From NCBI GenBank assembly GCA_008973525.1, contig WACJ01000191.1, positions 620,001 through 684,000 on the forward strand: a stretch of DNA of 64,000 nucleotides, given 5' to 3'. Source of the stretch: Stenopsyche tienmushanensis. Its lineage: Eukaryota; Arthropoda; Insecta; Trichoptera; Stenopsychidae. A program made the position numbers and the translations under genes. Under the pieces are notes generated by a model that ran no database searches, was not told where the DNA came from, and saw only the letters and a list, made by a program, of their open reading frames with translations. Position 1 is the stretch's first letter; each line of letters starts with the position of its first letter. Positions 38,817-51,500 of the stretch are shown here, one piece after another.

Positions 38817-38913
38817 CACTTAATAAGTTGGTAGGATTTTTTTCACTTATTTCTTATTCATTTGGGATAGTTCTTTCGCAATCTCTAAAAACATCCTACT
38901 AACTTATTGAGTG
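38817..38913. mobile_element. Short palindromic MITE, about 97 bases
   Basis: The left arm CACTTAATAAGTTGGTAGGA and the reverse complement of the right arm CACTCAATAAGTTAGTAGGA differ at two positions. Related arms occur at 56131 and 62214. The interior is T-rich with no coding sequence. Target duplication not clear. Confidence 0.75.
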
Positions 38914-40164
38914 AGTGGTCTATTAATGACAAAAATCATTTTCCACCAAAAATGAGTTTTAAACGTTATTTTAGTACCGCTTATGGTATTCGCCTTCAGC
39001 AATAATAAATATGGTATTTTTATCTGTGGCATTTAGTTCTGAAAGGCATTTAGTTCTGCTCTACAAATTAAGATTACGATCATCGATCATTTCCGAATAT
39101 CCATTTAAGTGATGCATTAAGTGATCTCATACGTCTAAAATCTTTGATATTAATATGGTTAATACGTTAGACACATACACAACTTATTTTATAATCAAAT
39201 GCTTAAAATAAGAAGGTTTATAACCTTTTTAACTATCATAAATTAGTCTAAAGATAGAAAACACTCACATTTATTGATTTTATTGATTATGATAGTTAGT
39301 TATCATATCGTATCAAGAAAAAATCATAATACATTTTAGATTAATTTAAAAAAATATTTACACACCACGTTAAAAATAAAGTAGTTTTTTTTATGATATC
39401 ATCAGAAAGTCATACTAACGTTAGCAGAAGGTTTTTTCATAAAAAGACCAAAAATAAATTTCATCTATAAATTAAGATTTTTATGATAAGCTTATTAATT
39501 TATCAGGGAGCAATAAGGATGGTGGTTTTAAAACCGCTTAAAGCAAATATTCAAAAGCGTTTGAACAGCTCTGCCCTAAGTTTTCTTTCATTAAAAGACG
39601 TTATTAGAAAAGTTTTCCTACTCATGCAACCGACGGAAGATATTGAAAAGTTAAAACTTTGTATATTTGTAAACCACTAGCTGCGTTGTTCATATTAAAA
39701 TCCCCCCTGCACTTTTAATCTGGAAAGCTCATAAATGAAAATTTCTTCGGATCAAAGTATACTCGCTCCTTGTATAACGCGGTACTTTCATAACATCCTC
39801 TACAAATGCATTTCTTAGATTGCCTTAAGAAAGGAAAGATATCCTAATCTATTGTGTAAGCAATCATTGGGATAATACAAAAGCATGAAAATAAAATATG
39901 ATCTATATTTTTGGCATAACCGTCTATCATTGCAAAATATATTACTTGTACAAGTTCAGTAATAATAGAAAAAGTAGATGTTCTCATGATCTGAATAATA
40001 TACTACAATGAAAATAATACATTTGGATGGAAATGTTATAAATACAAAACTCACTAAAAATTGAAAAAAAAACATCGATCAATCTTCGTCTCTAGAACAA
40101 TGATTAATCTATGATATTTTTGCTTGGAAATTTTAAGAAGCAAATCTGTCAAAATAAATGAAGT

Positions 40165-40310
40165 CTTAGAATTGGCTGATTATTATGACCTTAGATTATC
40201 ATGGGTTCAAATCTACAGGAGGTGTGGCTGGCGATCATATATTCGCTATGAAAATCCTTTTAAAAAATGCTTGGCAATAGTTCCATAAAATAGGTTGCTA
40301 AAAGTCACCT
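40165..40310 (+). mobile_element. tRNA-derived SINE, copy 4
   Basis: ATGGGTTCAAATCTACAGGA (B-box region), GGTGTGGCTGGCGATCA, ATGAAAATCCTTTTAAAAAA, then AATAGGTTGCTAAAAGTCAC, the same order as copy 1 but on the plus strand. Confidence 0.65.
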
Positions 40311-41469
40311 CAAATCAATGTAATTATATTTTGATTATTTAATAGAATCCATGCCATAATTTATACGAATTTTGATCCTCGTATAACACGGATTTACATC
40401 ACTCGTTGTTATTGTGGAACCTCATACTCGATTTATGCGAGAGTGGAGTGTATTTTAATACATTTTGATGTTACAAATACCGCTTCCTTGCGTATGAGGG
40501 AAAACATACTTAATAATGCCCGAAGTCAAAATCCTCGTTGGCCATAGAATTTTCATTTTTCCAGCGCCTCCTGTTTACGCTCGAAAAAACGCATTCATGC
40601 CTGAATTAGAATCAAGGCTTTATATGTTCGTACGTGCAGGATATTTTGTGTCTAGCTTTATTTACGGTTGAATCTGAAGTGCAATGTTTTGTTCCTGAGC
40701 TTAAAGGCTTCTCGTTTGAATATGTCCGGACTGACGCTCGCTGGAGCAGAAGACAGATTGAGACATTTCCAAAAAGGCAGCACGGGCTTGCGAAACGTAT
40801 GCGCAAAACTGAACCAGAAAAACTACTCGCATTTGCATAAGAGTTTCTCCTGAAAATTATTTCCCCCCCGGTTTTGTAAAAATAAAAGTCAATGTGGCAC
40901 GAGCCAAACAAGTTACATAGAAAAATATGCTAATGAAAATTTCTACTGGCGTGCATTTTTCACGAGCATAATACTAATCTTTTAAAATAGCCCATATTGC
41001 TTGGACCGCAAAAAGAGGCAAAACCTGAGAAAAATATTTTGATAGCAAGGATTTTTAATTAATAACCGGCGACGACGAAAATATGAAGAGGAAAAATTTG
41101 CTTGAAAGCTCGCTCGTGTGCTTTGACCCATCAAATGTTATTTAGCCCAATTAAAGCTTCAGAATATTTTCATCATTTCGGTTAACTTGCATGAAATTTA
41201 GTATTGATGAAAGATTTTAAGGCAAAAAGCTATCATTAATATCAAGGTATATTTAAATCGATTTCGTAGTTCATTATGTATTCGTTTGATATAATAAAGA
41301 CTTTTCTAACAAGGTCAACATAAAATATAATGCTTTGTTTGGCATTTGGCAATAACGTTATTTGTGAAATTTTGTTTGAAAAATAAGGAGATTAAATTAT
41401 CCAACGGTTGTTATAGTATAATTATGCTTTCCTTATAATCCTGAAATATATATAATAACATAAAAGAAC

Positions 41470-42330
41470 ATTTATTTAAGTAAAAGGTTGGCCGGTTGGC
41501 AACCGTTGTTATCGGTCGTGATTTTGTGTGCTCCGCTCATCTGCTCTGTTTTTGAGTAAATAGTGATTTTCGCGTCAATATCTATATCGGACTGTGTCGG
41601 CGACCGTTTTTTGTGCCACCCTGTGAAAGCGCGGCGCCTGAAACCGATTATTAATAACCTTTTCGGCAATATTATCGATGTACATTTGCATCTTACCAAG
41701 TTGGCTTTTGTTTTTAATTATTTGAATTTTTGAAAAATCGAATTCCACGAGTTGTACACGGTAAATATACTATTAGGGCTTGTGCGAGTACTCCTCGCAG
41801 TCGGTTGTATTGTCAGTGTCCCAACAGTGTGTAATCGCAGTAAAAAAAACGGATAATTAATAGCCTTTTCGGCAACATTATCGATGTAAATTTGTATCGT
41901 ACCAAGTTGGCTTTTGTTTTTATTTATTTGAATTTTGAAAAAAATCGAAAATCGTATAATTTTAATTTATTAATTTACTTTTATATTATTATAATTGATT
42001 CATACGCTCTGACGAAACGCCGACTACACTTATATGTAAAATTCGCGAGTGACACCGAAAAACATTGTTTTTGTGCATATTACATCTGCACAAAAAATGG
42101 AACATCTCATCCGCATTACTTGAGATGAACTGACAATAACGCAAGTAAGACATAAAAATCCAAGCTTTCAAGGTAAGTGAATTAACAAATACTCGCACAC
42201 ATCAGCTTTCTATTGTCACATAAACGTGGGAACACTGGGACCAGAAGACAAACCTGCACAACTAGACTCGCGGTCCGACCGCCAAAGTGATGTTTCGACT
42301 GCTCCCATAATACAGTCTTGACTGTGGAGC
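41470..42330 (+). repeat. Structured repeat region with an internal 100-base direct duplication
   Basis: The segment 41643-41745 is repeated at 41849-41950: CCTTTTCGGCAATATTATCG / CCTTTTCGGCAACATTATCG and TACCAAGTTGGCTTTTGTTT in both. It also contains GC-rich strings (TTTTTTGTGCCACCCTGTGA, AAGCGCGGCGCCTG) unlike its surroundings. This may be the 5' region or LTR of a retroelement; no protein was found. Confidence 0.55.
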
Positions 42331-43070
42331 CATTTGATTTTGTTGATGTGGACCTGACTAGTTGATATTACTTGATACGTTACTTTAACCTATTTGTTTG
42401 TTCCAGCTCTGTCTATTTTTTTCCAGTTTGCTCCCAGTCTGACCAATTAAATATTGTTTGATTGTGCCTAGTTGACACTAAACGCCGAAGTTCGAATACT
42501 TTGATGCGACATAATTACCCTTTGCTACATCTGACTACTTCTAACTACTATGCTTATACGATTTTATGTATTTTAACTATTGGTCACTTTACTTATACAT
42601 ATTTACACAGTAAATACTTAAATACTCTTTTAACAGCAAGCTAATACTTAGTTTAACTACTATTCATTGCTACTTTTACAAATCAAGACTTGCTTATCAC
42701 TCGCTATCCGTTACATAGTCGACCCTACCCAAAAATATGGAGCATGATGAACCGTATCGGTTCGGAACCAAGATTTTTTAGGAACAGAACAAGGACAAGA
42801 AGAACATCAAAGAGACGGCCTCGAAGAGATGCATATGAGGAACTTCACTTTGCAACGTAAACAAAATTGTCTTCCGTTGACTTCTATATCGTTTTGTAAT
42901 CGCCGAACTGAGAGGGGCAACCTGAAATGATGGCGAAACCACTCAGTTTCGAATTCGCTCGGGTAAGTTGTACGGTGACGGGGAGACACCCTCAGTTGGT
43001 GTAGGAGCGAATCCGAGATGCACTCAAGCGTCACGTCTGTCTTCACCCTACCCCGGCAACGCCCTAGCGA

Positions 43071-43424
43071 GGAAAGGGGGGACTGGACTCCTTGTACTCC
43101 AGAAAGCCCTTTTCAGTAGAGTCAAAAAGGTCGTCTAGAGTAGTTTTCCACCATCTCCTATGAAAACTACTCAGTCTTTACAAACCTTCCACATTCCTTA
43201 TCGAGACGATTGCGAAAGCGTTCGTCAATACGTTCACTCAGGATACCCGTTGGGTGAACGTTCGAAACAAAACTCGGTGGTAATGCTACCTTCAATATCG
43301 AGCGAACGAGGAGGTGAATGTATGATACAGACGAAATGGATGTAACCCCTTCCTGTGAATGGATATTGAAGAGGCCCATAGTTCTGCAGTGGACTGTTAG
43401 TGGCTGCACTATGATGATGATTTA
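43071..43424 (+). mobile_element. RTE-like non-LTR retrotransposon, 3' fragment B
   Basis: The clearest copy of the family: GAGGAAAGGGGGGACTGGAC, ATCGAGCGAACGAGGAGGTG, then CCATAGTTCTGCAGTGGACT and GTTAGTGGCTGCACTATGAT ending in GATGAT. The GCAGTGGAC...GGCTG...(ATG)n ending is typical of RTE-class LINEs in arthropods. The preceding GC-richer sequence (42800-43070) may belong to the same element. No intact frame. Confidence 0.65.
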
Positions 43425-43429
43425 AGTAA

Positions 43430-44970
43430 AAAGGAAAGAGATAGCCAAAGGCGTCTTGAAAAAACAAGCAGATAAACATACACATGTATTAATAGTGTTG
43501 TATGTGTTATCGATTAATACATTTTTTAACATTTGTTTGATGTTTTGCACTTTGATACCATGTTCAGTTTTAAAATCACACTATGGCTACCCAAAGAATA
43601 ATTAACCCTCCAGGTAACCAGATCATGTGAAGTATTTGTCAGGATAGTTTTCTTTGTTTGTTAAACTAGAGAAAAAGCGCCGCAAGATGGAAATTGGTAA
43701 AAAAAGATAGCTTAACTATTCAAGTAATGGTAGTTCATATCCAGATAATAGTAATAAATAAGATCCAAATAGTTTTTAGAAGATAATTTAACAATAAGCC
43801 TCCACTTCAACTATGGTTAAGATTACAAAAATATCAAAAGATTGGAAAGGCTTTTATGATTGACTTCTCTCGATTAAGATCACAGAATAAAACAATCTTA
43901 AAGGCGAATGTAATATAAAATAAGATGAATTAAAAATGTTTTTCTTTGCTGTTATATAATATTAACAAAAAATATCTAAAAATCCCAATTATTAAAAATA
44001 TTGAAGGTAAGAATATTTCATAAGGGTTTTGCAAATTTAAATACCATAGGATAGTTAATAAATACAATAAACGCATGTTTAACCCTTCTGTCCATAAGAC
44101 AGTCTGGCCAGATCATTATGATTTTGCATTGAGTTTTTTTAATAGTAGATATGTATAGATCTTAACAAATCTTCCTGAGTTTGTCCTTTTAAAGGTTTTA
44201 CAGAATTTAAAATTTAAATAAAATCGGGATCTTTGTGTTTCGAGAATAAAAGGATATTTATATTTCTATATTTAGAACCAACAAAATAGGTTTATACAGG
44301 AGAAATTTTTACTTTTTGTTAATTTTTTTGTCTCCATAAAATAATTTATGATTTTTCTTTCACTGACCTGCATTTTTACTTGTTTGTTGAGAAATCTTTT
44401 TTGCATCTTATGTTTGGAAAAACCGTTTTTTTTGTCTGTGATGCAGAAAATGTTTTCGAATCATATTTGTAAAAACCAGATAAGTATATAATTGACTGGA
44501 GTATATTCATTAATTTCGTTGACAGAAGGGTTAAAAGTCTGATTATTTGAAAAAAAGCAATTTAAAAAATTCTATTAATTGGAGTTTTTAATTTTTTCCC
44601 CCCTATAATTATGGAAGAAATCAATAATTGATCAGTTTAATATTAAATACATATGCAAATACTGCTGCATAATCAGGTTCGTTTAAATTGTGGAAAATGG
44701 CGCACCCTCGAGTTACAACGAACATTATACCATTCGAATTTTACAAAATGATATAAATCAAAAAAATAGCACATTTTTATATTCATACGTCATATATTTA
44801 TTTCGAGTCTTATCAATAAATTTTCGTGCTGCAGCAGTGGGAGTCACTGGAATTATTTGAATATATAAGTTCTTCTTAAAATGGATTAAAATTGCCATAG
44901 CATTTCATATTAAATCGCAAAAAACACTTTTTCTGTGTTACATAAAGCTCGTCATTTTCATTCATTTTAG
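43430..44970. other. Intergenic, nothing recognised
   Basis: A+T-rich sequence without a supported gene or repeat boundary. Confidence 0.5.
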
Positions 44971-45094
44971 TGCAGGTGACGTTGGAAATAGGCCCGTCGG
45001 AAGACTTCGTTTTCACTGGACGCTGGGATTAACTACTGACGCTTACTGTCAGGACTTGAACGAGTGGATGAAGGAAAATTGGGACAGACAGTAA
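44971..45094 (+). CDS. Candidate isolated terminal exon of an unknown gene
   Basis: A pyrimidine-rich acceptor (TTCATTCATTTTAG, ending 44970) is followed by a frame that reads AGDVGNRPVGRLRFHWTLGL then TTDAYCQDLNEWMKENWDRQ and TAA at 45092-45094. Composition is strikingly protein-like and richer in G+C than its surroundings, and an AATAAA lies near 45506. I do not recognise the protein. No partner exons were identified upstream; it could also be a retrocopy or gene fragment. Confidence 0.4.
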
Positions 45095-45099
45095 TTGGA

Positions 45100-47870
45100 T
45101 GATATATATTTATGTATAACCGGCCTACGTGGACCTTCTATACGTGCAAAAGCATTGTTGGGATATAAGAGAAAAAAAAATACTTTGATCCCCCCTTTAA
45201 AACATTTTTTTGCACCTTGAAAAAATATCATATATGGATACAAACGTTTTAGTTGACCTATAAAATAATTATATGATCAGTTTGTATTAAAATAATTTTT
45301 TTAGATTGTAAATATTCAGGACATTTTTCAATAAAGCCTGAGAAAATATGCGAGTGAGATCTGCACAACCATCTTTGATAATACAGAACGTATGGCATTA
45401 TATTAAATTCTTCAAGCTGTATACAAATGTTTAAGATCTGTTTAAACTTCATCAGATTGAAAATATCACTGTCGTTTGACTATATGTACAATTGTGAGTG
45501 CTGATAAATAAAAATGAATTGGAGACCAAAATAAAAACACATTTTTATTTTGGTAATTGTATTTTAAAAACACAAATTTTCCAATAATCCACATATTTCA
45601 GTCAAATCATTTACTTCTTTCTCTTCAGAATGCATTAATCTGTTTCCATGCCAGGAAGAATATTTCTCCATGATCGAATAAGTGTTTCTGGCTTTAATTT
45701 TGACGAAGATTGTATATAGCATCCAATATCCTATTTTTCTCCAGAAATTGATCAAGTTGTCTTCTTCCTCAGCAAGAGTTTTCAGAAGACTGTGTGACGA
45801 TAAAGACGTTTCATTGATGCTATAATACCATGGTCTGGATCAAAAATATCACATTAGGGAGCAAAAATCGTTTATTTTCAATATACTTTCATTCGAATGA
45901 GAACGAGTATTATCTAGTAATAAAATAATACTGCTTCTTTGGCAATCCTTTTTTTTTTGAAAAATCTTGCACCTCTAAAACCCATTTTTTCAATCTATTA
46001 TCAAAAATCTCTCTGTCTATCCATGCTCTTTTCTGACTATAATAATCGACAGGATTTTTTTCATTGGAGAAAAAAAAAAAAAAAAATTCAGACACGGATA
46101 ATCTGCAATCCGGATTATCCGCACTCGGATAATCGAGAGTACACTGCAGCTAAAAATTGTATTTTGAATATTTTTTTTGTGTATAAATATAATTACATAA
46201 CACTCTTTATCTACTCCAGTCTTAAGAATTTAATTTTTGTAAAATAACTGGAATGGACTGATTTTGTAGATCGGTTTCTGGATACTTTATTATTGCTAAA
46301 ATCTATTTTAATTTGAAAACATCGGTCAAATTAAACGCATCCCAATTATTGCATCTTGTCCCCGTAATAAATCAGGCTTAATAAGAACTGCACCTAATAA
46401 TGGAACCTTGAATATTATGGCTAAGAAATGAAATATATATGCCGCATTTTGATGTTAATTTATACAATGGAGTGACATTAAGGTAATATCTATATAAGTT
46501 ATAAAATATTATTAAGCTTTCATATAAAAAACGGTGAATACTTTTATTAATTACATAATGGACAAAGTTTATCCATGGCAAATGTAAATAAATCAAAGTA
46601 ATGAGGCTTAATAGGACTTTTATGAGTTGATGGATTTTGAACGAAGCTGAGGGCCCATATGTTCGTTTGTTGATTAAATTAAAGAAATGTGTATTTCTCG
46701 TGTAAGAAAATAGGACAGGCGGCATTATCAAACACGAAAGTCATTTCGCGTAATTATACAGAAGGCCGAAAGTCACGCGATTGCAAATCAAAAATAATTC
46801 TCCTTAGAGTTTCCCGTGTCCTTTTTACGTTCCAGTTTTTGTGGCCCCGGAAAAACTGTCTCCCAATAATTTATTTACGGTGTTTTTCTGGTGCTAGCCC
46901 GTCGCCTTCGTGTTGCTATCGTAAATTGTGCGACTGCTGTCAGATTCCTTCCTGGAATTTCTGGCGTATCTCGCTCCGACTCATTTAAAAGGCAACATTC
47001 CACTTGTTAAGTCGTCTCATTTGACTCTCTGACCCTTTTCAAGCGTAGTTGACAATTCCTTTTATATGTTGTAAGTAATGAACACACACGGGAGTACCAT
47101 TTTCCACTTTCCTACATAAGCGTGAGAATGCATGCTCCCGGCGTACGTATTACACATCTATTTTTAAGGCGAATTCGAATAATATATGACTTGTCGCAAA
47201 TGAGATCAAAGGTTATTTGAACGCGTACGCGTCCATTAAAAAAATACCATCAAAACCGATGAAAATCGCGTAAATCGAATCCATTTACAGCGAGGAACGC
47301 AATTGAATGCGACAAAAGAGTCTCCAACAAAGCGTCGCAATTAGCGTTCGTGGATTCGTTTGAAAACAATCCCATGTCATCTGATTGCATTAGTATTGAT
47401 TTTGGCTTAATGTCTAATGTGTCGATTTCATCAAAAATACGTACAAATAGTTCAACAACAAAATTGTTCGTTACACATGCGTGTAAATTAATCGCTATGA
47501 ATTTACTTCAAACCTCAAATATTCAAAATGACCATCATTGACATCGACGAATTGGTGGCAACGACACACGACAGGTTGACGCAAACAATAGATTATTCAA
47601 GCATCGAACAAAGTTCTGCCATTTTGTGATGGCATTTAAACGATTTAGGCAAATTTTACTACACAGTAAAATATCTCCGATGAAGTAGGATCTATTGTAT
47701 ATCAAATTAATCTCAAACTGTCTCTCTGCGATTGAAATTCAAATATAAATGTGTTATAAATCGACTGAAACTTTCGAAGAATTTAGTTGAATATTCATTT
47801 CGATTGTTGCATAATTCCAACATTTTTCTTCATATTTCATTAAAATAATAATGCTCAAATTTAAAAAAAC
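45100..47870. other. Intergenic, nothing recognised
   Basis: Mostly A+T-rich with long A or T runs (45950, 46070-46087). The stretch 46740-47350 is less A+T-rich and locally complex, but it shows no coding frame or motif I can name. Confidence 0.5.
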
Positions 47871-47876
47871 CACGTA

Positions 47877-48563
47877 CACTCCTCCTTTTGTGCAACTTTT
47901 TTAATGCGATTTCGAAGTTATGCGTTTTTTTTTAAAGCGATATATTTTTTTTATTTCATAAAGAGAACATATCGAGATATTTTGGATAATATAGGAATAA
48001 ATCATCGGCACTAATCGAAATTTGGAAAAAAAATAATAATTTGAGACTGTGTAAATCATATTGCATCTGCTATTGCTAAATTACGATCACGACTATAGTG
48101 ATATCTTTACTAATTATGAATTATATTATTGAAAAGAAAAATTCTACAGAGAACAATGATGACATTGACATTCTTCCGAGGAAGAGAGCGATTTTGAGTC
48201 ATATCGAAAATCGCAACAAAAAATTTCATATAGCGATGATCGTTTGTAATTAAAATAATTAGTGTTTTTCTAGTAGATGTCTAGCATTTGAAATTCTAGA
48301 TGTAAGACATCCTTAAAATTTTACCAATGATGCAAGACGTCTTTTAAATGTTACCAAAAATGTTACTTTTTATTGCCTTATTGTTTTCCTGATTTTTTAT
48401 TAACTTTTTTTATGCGATTTTGGATACATTTTATATAGGTGTTTCAAAGTTATGCGGTTTTTAAAATTCATTGAACGCATCTTCACTTTTTCTATGTAAG
48501 TTATAGCTTTTTTTGTGCGATTTTCCACGGAACGCATCCACCGCACAAAAAAAGGTTTAAGTT
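47877..48563. mobile_element. Most complete TIR element of the CGCAC/CGCAT family, TA-flanked
   Basis: Left end CACTCCTCCTTTTGTGCAAC after TA (47875-47876); the right end reads CGCACAAAAAAAGGTTTAAG followed by TTTA, with TA at 48564-48565. The ends are imperfect inverted repeats. The interior right part is the reverse complement of 11412-11900 and the left part that of 53970-54191. It holds only a decayed acidic mini-frame. 687 bases. Confidence 0.72.
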
Positions 48564-48569
48564 TATTGA

Positions 48570-51500
48570 AAATTTTGCTATATTTTTGAATTTATCTAAT
48601 TCTGAATTTATTTAATTTTGTTTAAAATTGCTCGTTATAAGCATGAAATATTAATTGTATTGTTATACAAATACTTCTTGCATGAATATTGTTTTCGTAA
48701 AAAACCTATAAATGTATAAACTTGAATATTAATAGTTATATTTCCCTTATTATAGGGTATTATTGATTGAAAAAAAAACAGAAAGAAAAAAAATATGTAT
48801 TTATAAAATATTTAAATCACAAAAGATTTAGAGAAAATTTATCAAAGCCTTGATCTAAAATTTTCAAAAGATATGTTAAAAAATCAATTTATTATTTATA
48901 AACAGTTATCAAACAACTCACTGTAAATCAACTGCACTCTATATTGATTAGTGACTAATGATTAATGATTTTTTCATTGCACTCTGTTTAAAATTAATGA
49001 AAAATAAGTCGCATATCTTTACAAGGCTATGGTTAATTATGCTACTATTGATCTCTTGATCTTGTTTATTTTTAAGCAATCTTGGCGGCAAATTCAGTAT
49101 CAAAAAATTGCTTTTGAGAATAAAATCAGGATATTACCTAATTAATAATTCTTTTTAATTTACAAGAAAATAATTAATAGACATATAAGACAAGAGGTAG
49201 GAAATAATTGAAATGGGTTGGAAAGAATAAAAAATATATCCATTGTCTGCTCAACTTGACATAAAGTCTTACTCCAGGCTCCCCATTATACTAATGGCGA
49301 TCTACAAGTTTCCTATATGTGTACGTAAAATTTATTAGGCTTAATTGAACTGATTGGTATTGAACTTAGCAGCGTTCACGAATTTGCTATGTTCACTTCT
49401 TCGACCATCGATTTCGGATTAACTGTCCTCAACTTCGTTCATTTTCAACCTTTTTGTGTTCCGTGTCCAATTACGTCGAACAAAGTTACCTTTCGTCGGA
49501 AGAAAATAGTGTGTAACTCACACTGACGGAAACACGCAACTTCATCAATAATACGGACGAACACCATTTATTATTAATTACGTCCAAGCGAGAAAATCAA
49601 AAGGTGAATTTTTGAAATAATAGTTGTTTGATATAATCGAGGGAGATATTTCATCCATATTTAATTAAGAAAAAACGGTTTGGGAAGCCATGGGGTCGAA
49701 CAACGAAATGCCTTCCCTTTTCCGATGAATTAATACTCGACGTTCAACAAACGGGCATATATCCATATGGACAGGATATAAAAATGAAACAAAAAAACGG
49801 GAAAACAGTCGGGGTATATCAAGCGATGTACAATCTGATGTCGATATGAAATTGAAATAAAAAAATGGCGATTGTATGAGGAATCCGGTTATAAAGTTGA
49901 ACGTTGAACGAATCGATTTTGCGAGCAAAAATAGTAGGAGGTGGACAGTTTTTGCAATTATTTTATAGCATCGAAGAAATAAATCCCAAATGAATTTTAC
50001 TTTATTACATATAACCTTCAAAATAAATTATTTGATTTATAAGAATTCATATCATTTTTTAAAAAGGGTCTTAGATTATATTATTATCGAATAATTGTAT
50101 TAGAGAAACCAAAAAGTAATCGATTTTAATCTTTTATCTTTGATTAATGATATTTTAAATGAGTTTTCGATATCAATGATATGGTGCTTTAGGTATTTTT
50201 TTGGTAGTTTCTTTATTCCTCGCATACTAATTGATTATATGGTGTTCAATAGAGTTTGGCTATTAATTTAGCAGAAATAAACTTTGAGCTGTTTTGGAAA
50301 TCAATCACTTATTTATAACAAAAGTTTTCATCCTAGAGGTTCTTTCAATTGATTTAGTTTTATTGTTCCTTCTATAATGTTCAGTTTTGAAGGCCTATTT
50401 TATCTTTATGAATATAATGATTGCTTTCTTCAATAACTGTGAATATCAAATCTGTCGAAAGTAGATCTAAAGAAAAAATATAAAGATTTTTTTTATACAC
50501 GATTGTACAATAACTACAACTACAATCATTATTTTATAATTTTCAATCGTTAAATTTATCATTTGAATAAATTATATACAGAGTAAATATTTATATATTA
50601 ATATATATATTTCTTTATATAAATGCAACCACTGAAGTATTTACCAGGGTCAGGTCAAGGGGTCTTCTCAGCCATGAAATGTCATCCCTCTTAGAGATTA
50701 GCCTCCCTGGACGCAGGTGTAGTTCGACCTCCGCTGATGTCTTCGTACTTTGAGACGATGCACTATCTTATTCATACTAATTTATGTCATCCAGATGATA
50801 TAGATTTAGGATTTGGGATAAAGTGATGGGATGACGTTATAAACATCAATTACTCTGATTAACTATATGAGTCACTATATTTATACGATAATATTTACGA
50901 TACGCTTTCATACTAATCATAAATGATAAATATGATAATTGATCTATTTAGACACCGTATTTAATTTGACGATTTCAAATGGGAAATATTCCCAAAATTA
51001 ATTTGATCCTAAATTAAAAAATATTTTAACACGAACAGGACACCACTTTGTACTGTACTTTGCACCGTGTAATTGCAAAATTTTCCTCCTAGGTATGATC
51101 GTTAGTATTCGAGGTTCTTTGATGTGCAATTTTAGGACCTGCCCATCACTGACTCAAAGAGCCAACGAAATATTAAAACTAGCCCGAGATCAAACGAATG
51201 CATTTTACAAAGTGTGATATTTAATGGGATATATCGTTGGAGTTTTATGGACATGCAATAAAGCGTACATGGCAAAAGCAGATCTAGAGCACTGCCATAT
51301 TGATTTAGTACTGAAAATTAAGCTCATGCATGAGTATACGAGCTATTGTGGCAATCAACGATTTTAAAAATTGTAAAATTTTAAAAGTAATGCTATAAAC
51401 AATTATAAAAGATATACAGAGTCTTCACATTTTTATGATCACTCACTGTTCTAGAATATTTATGTATATCTCTTTCAATAAACTATTGTTGTTTTATTTG

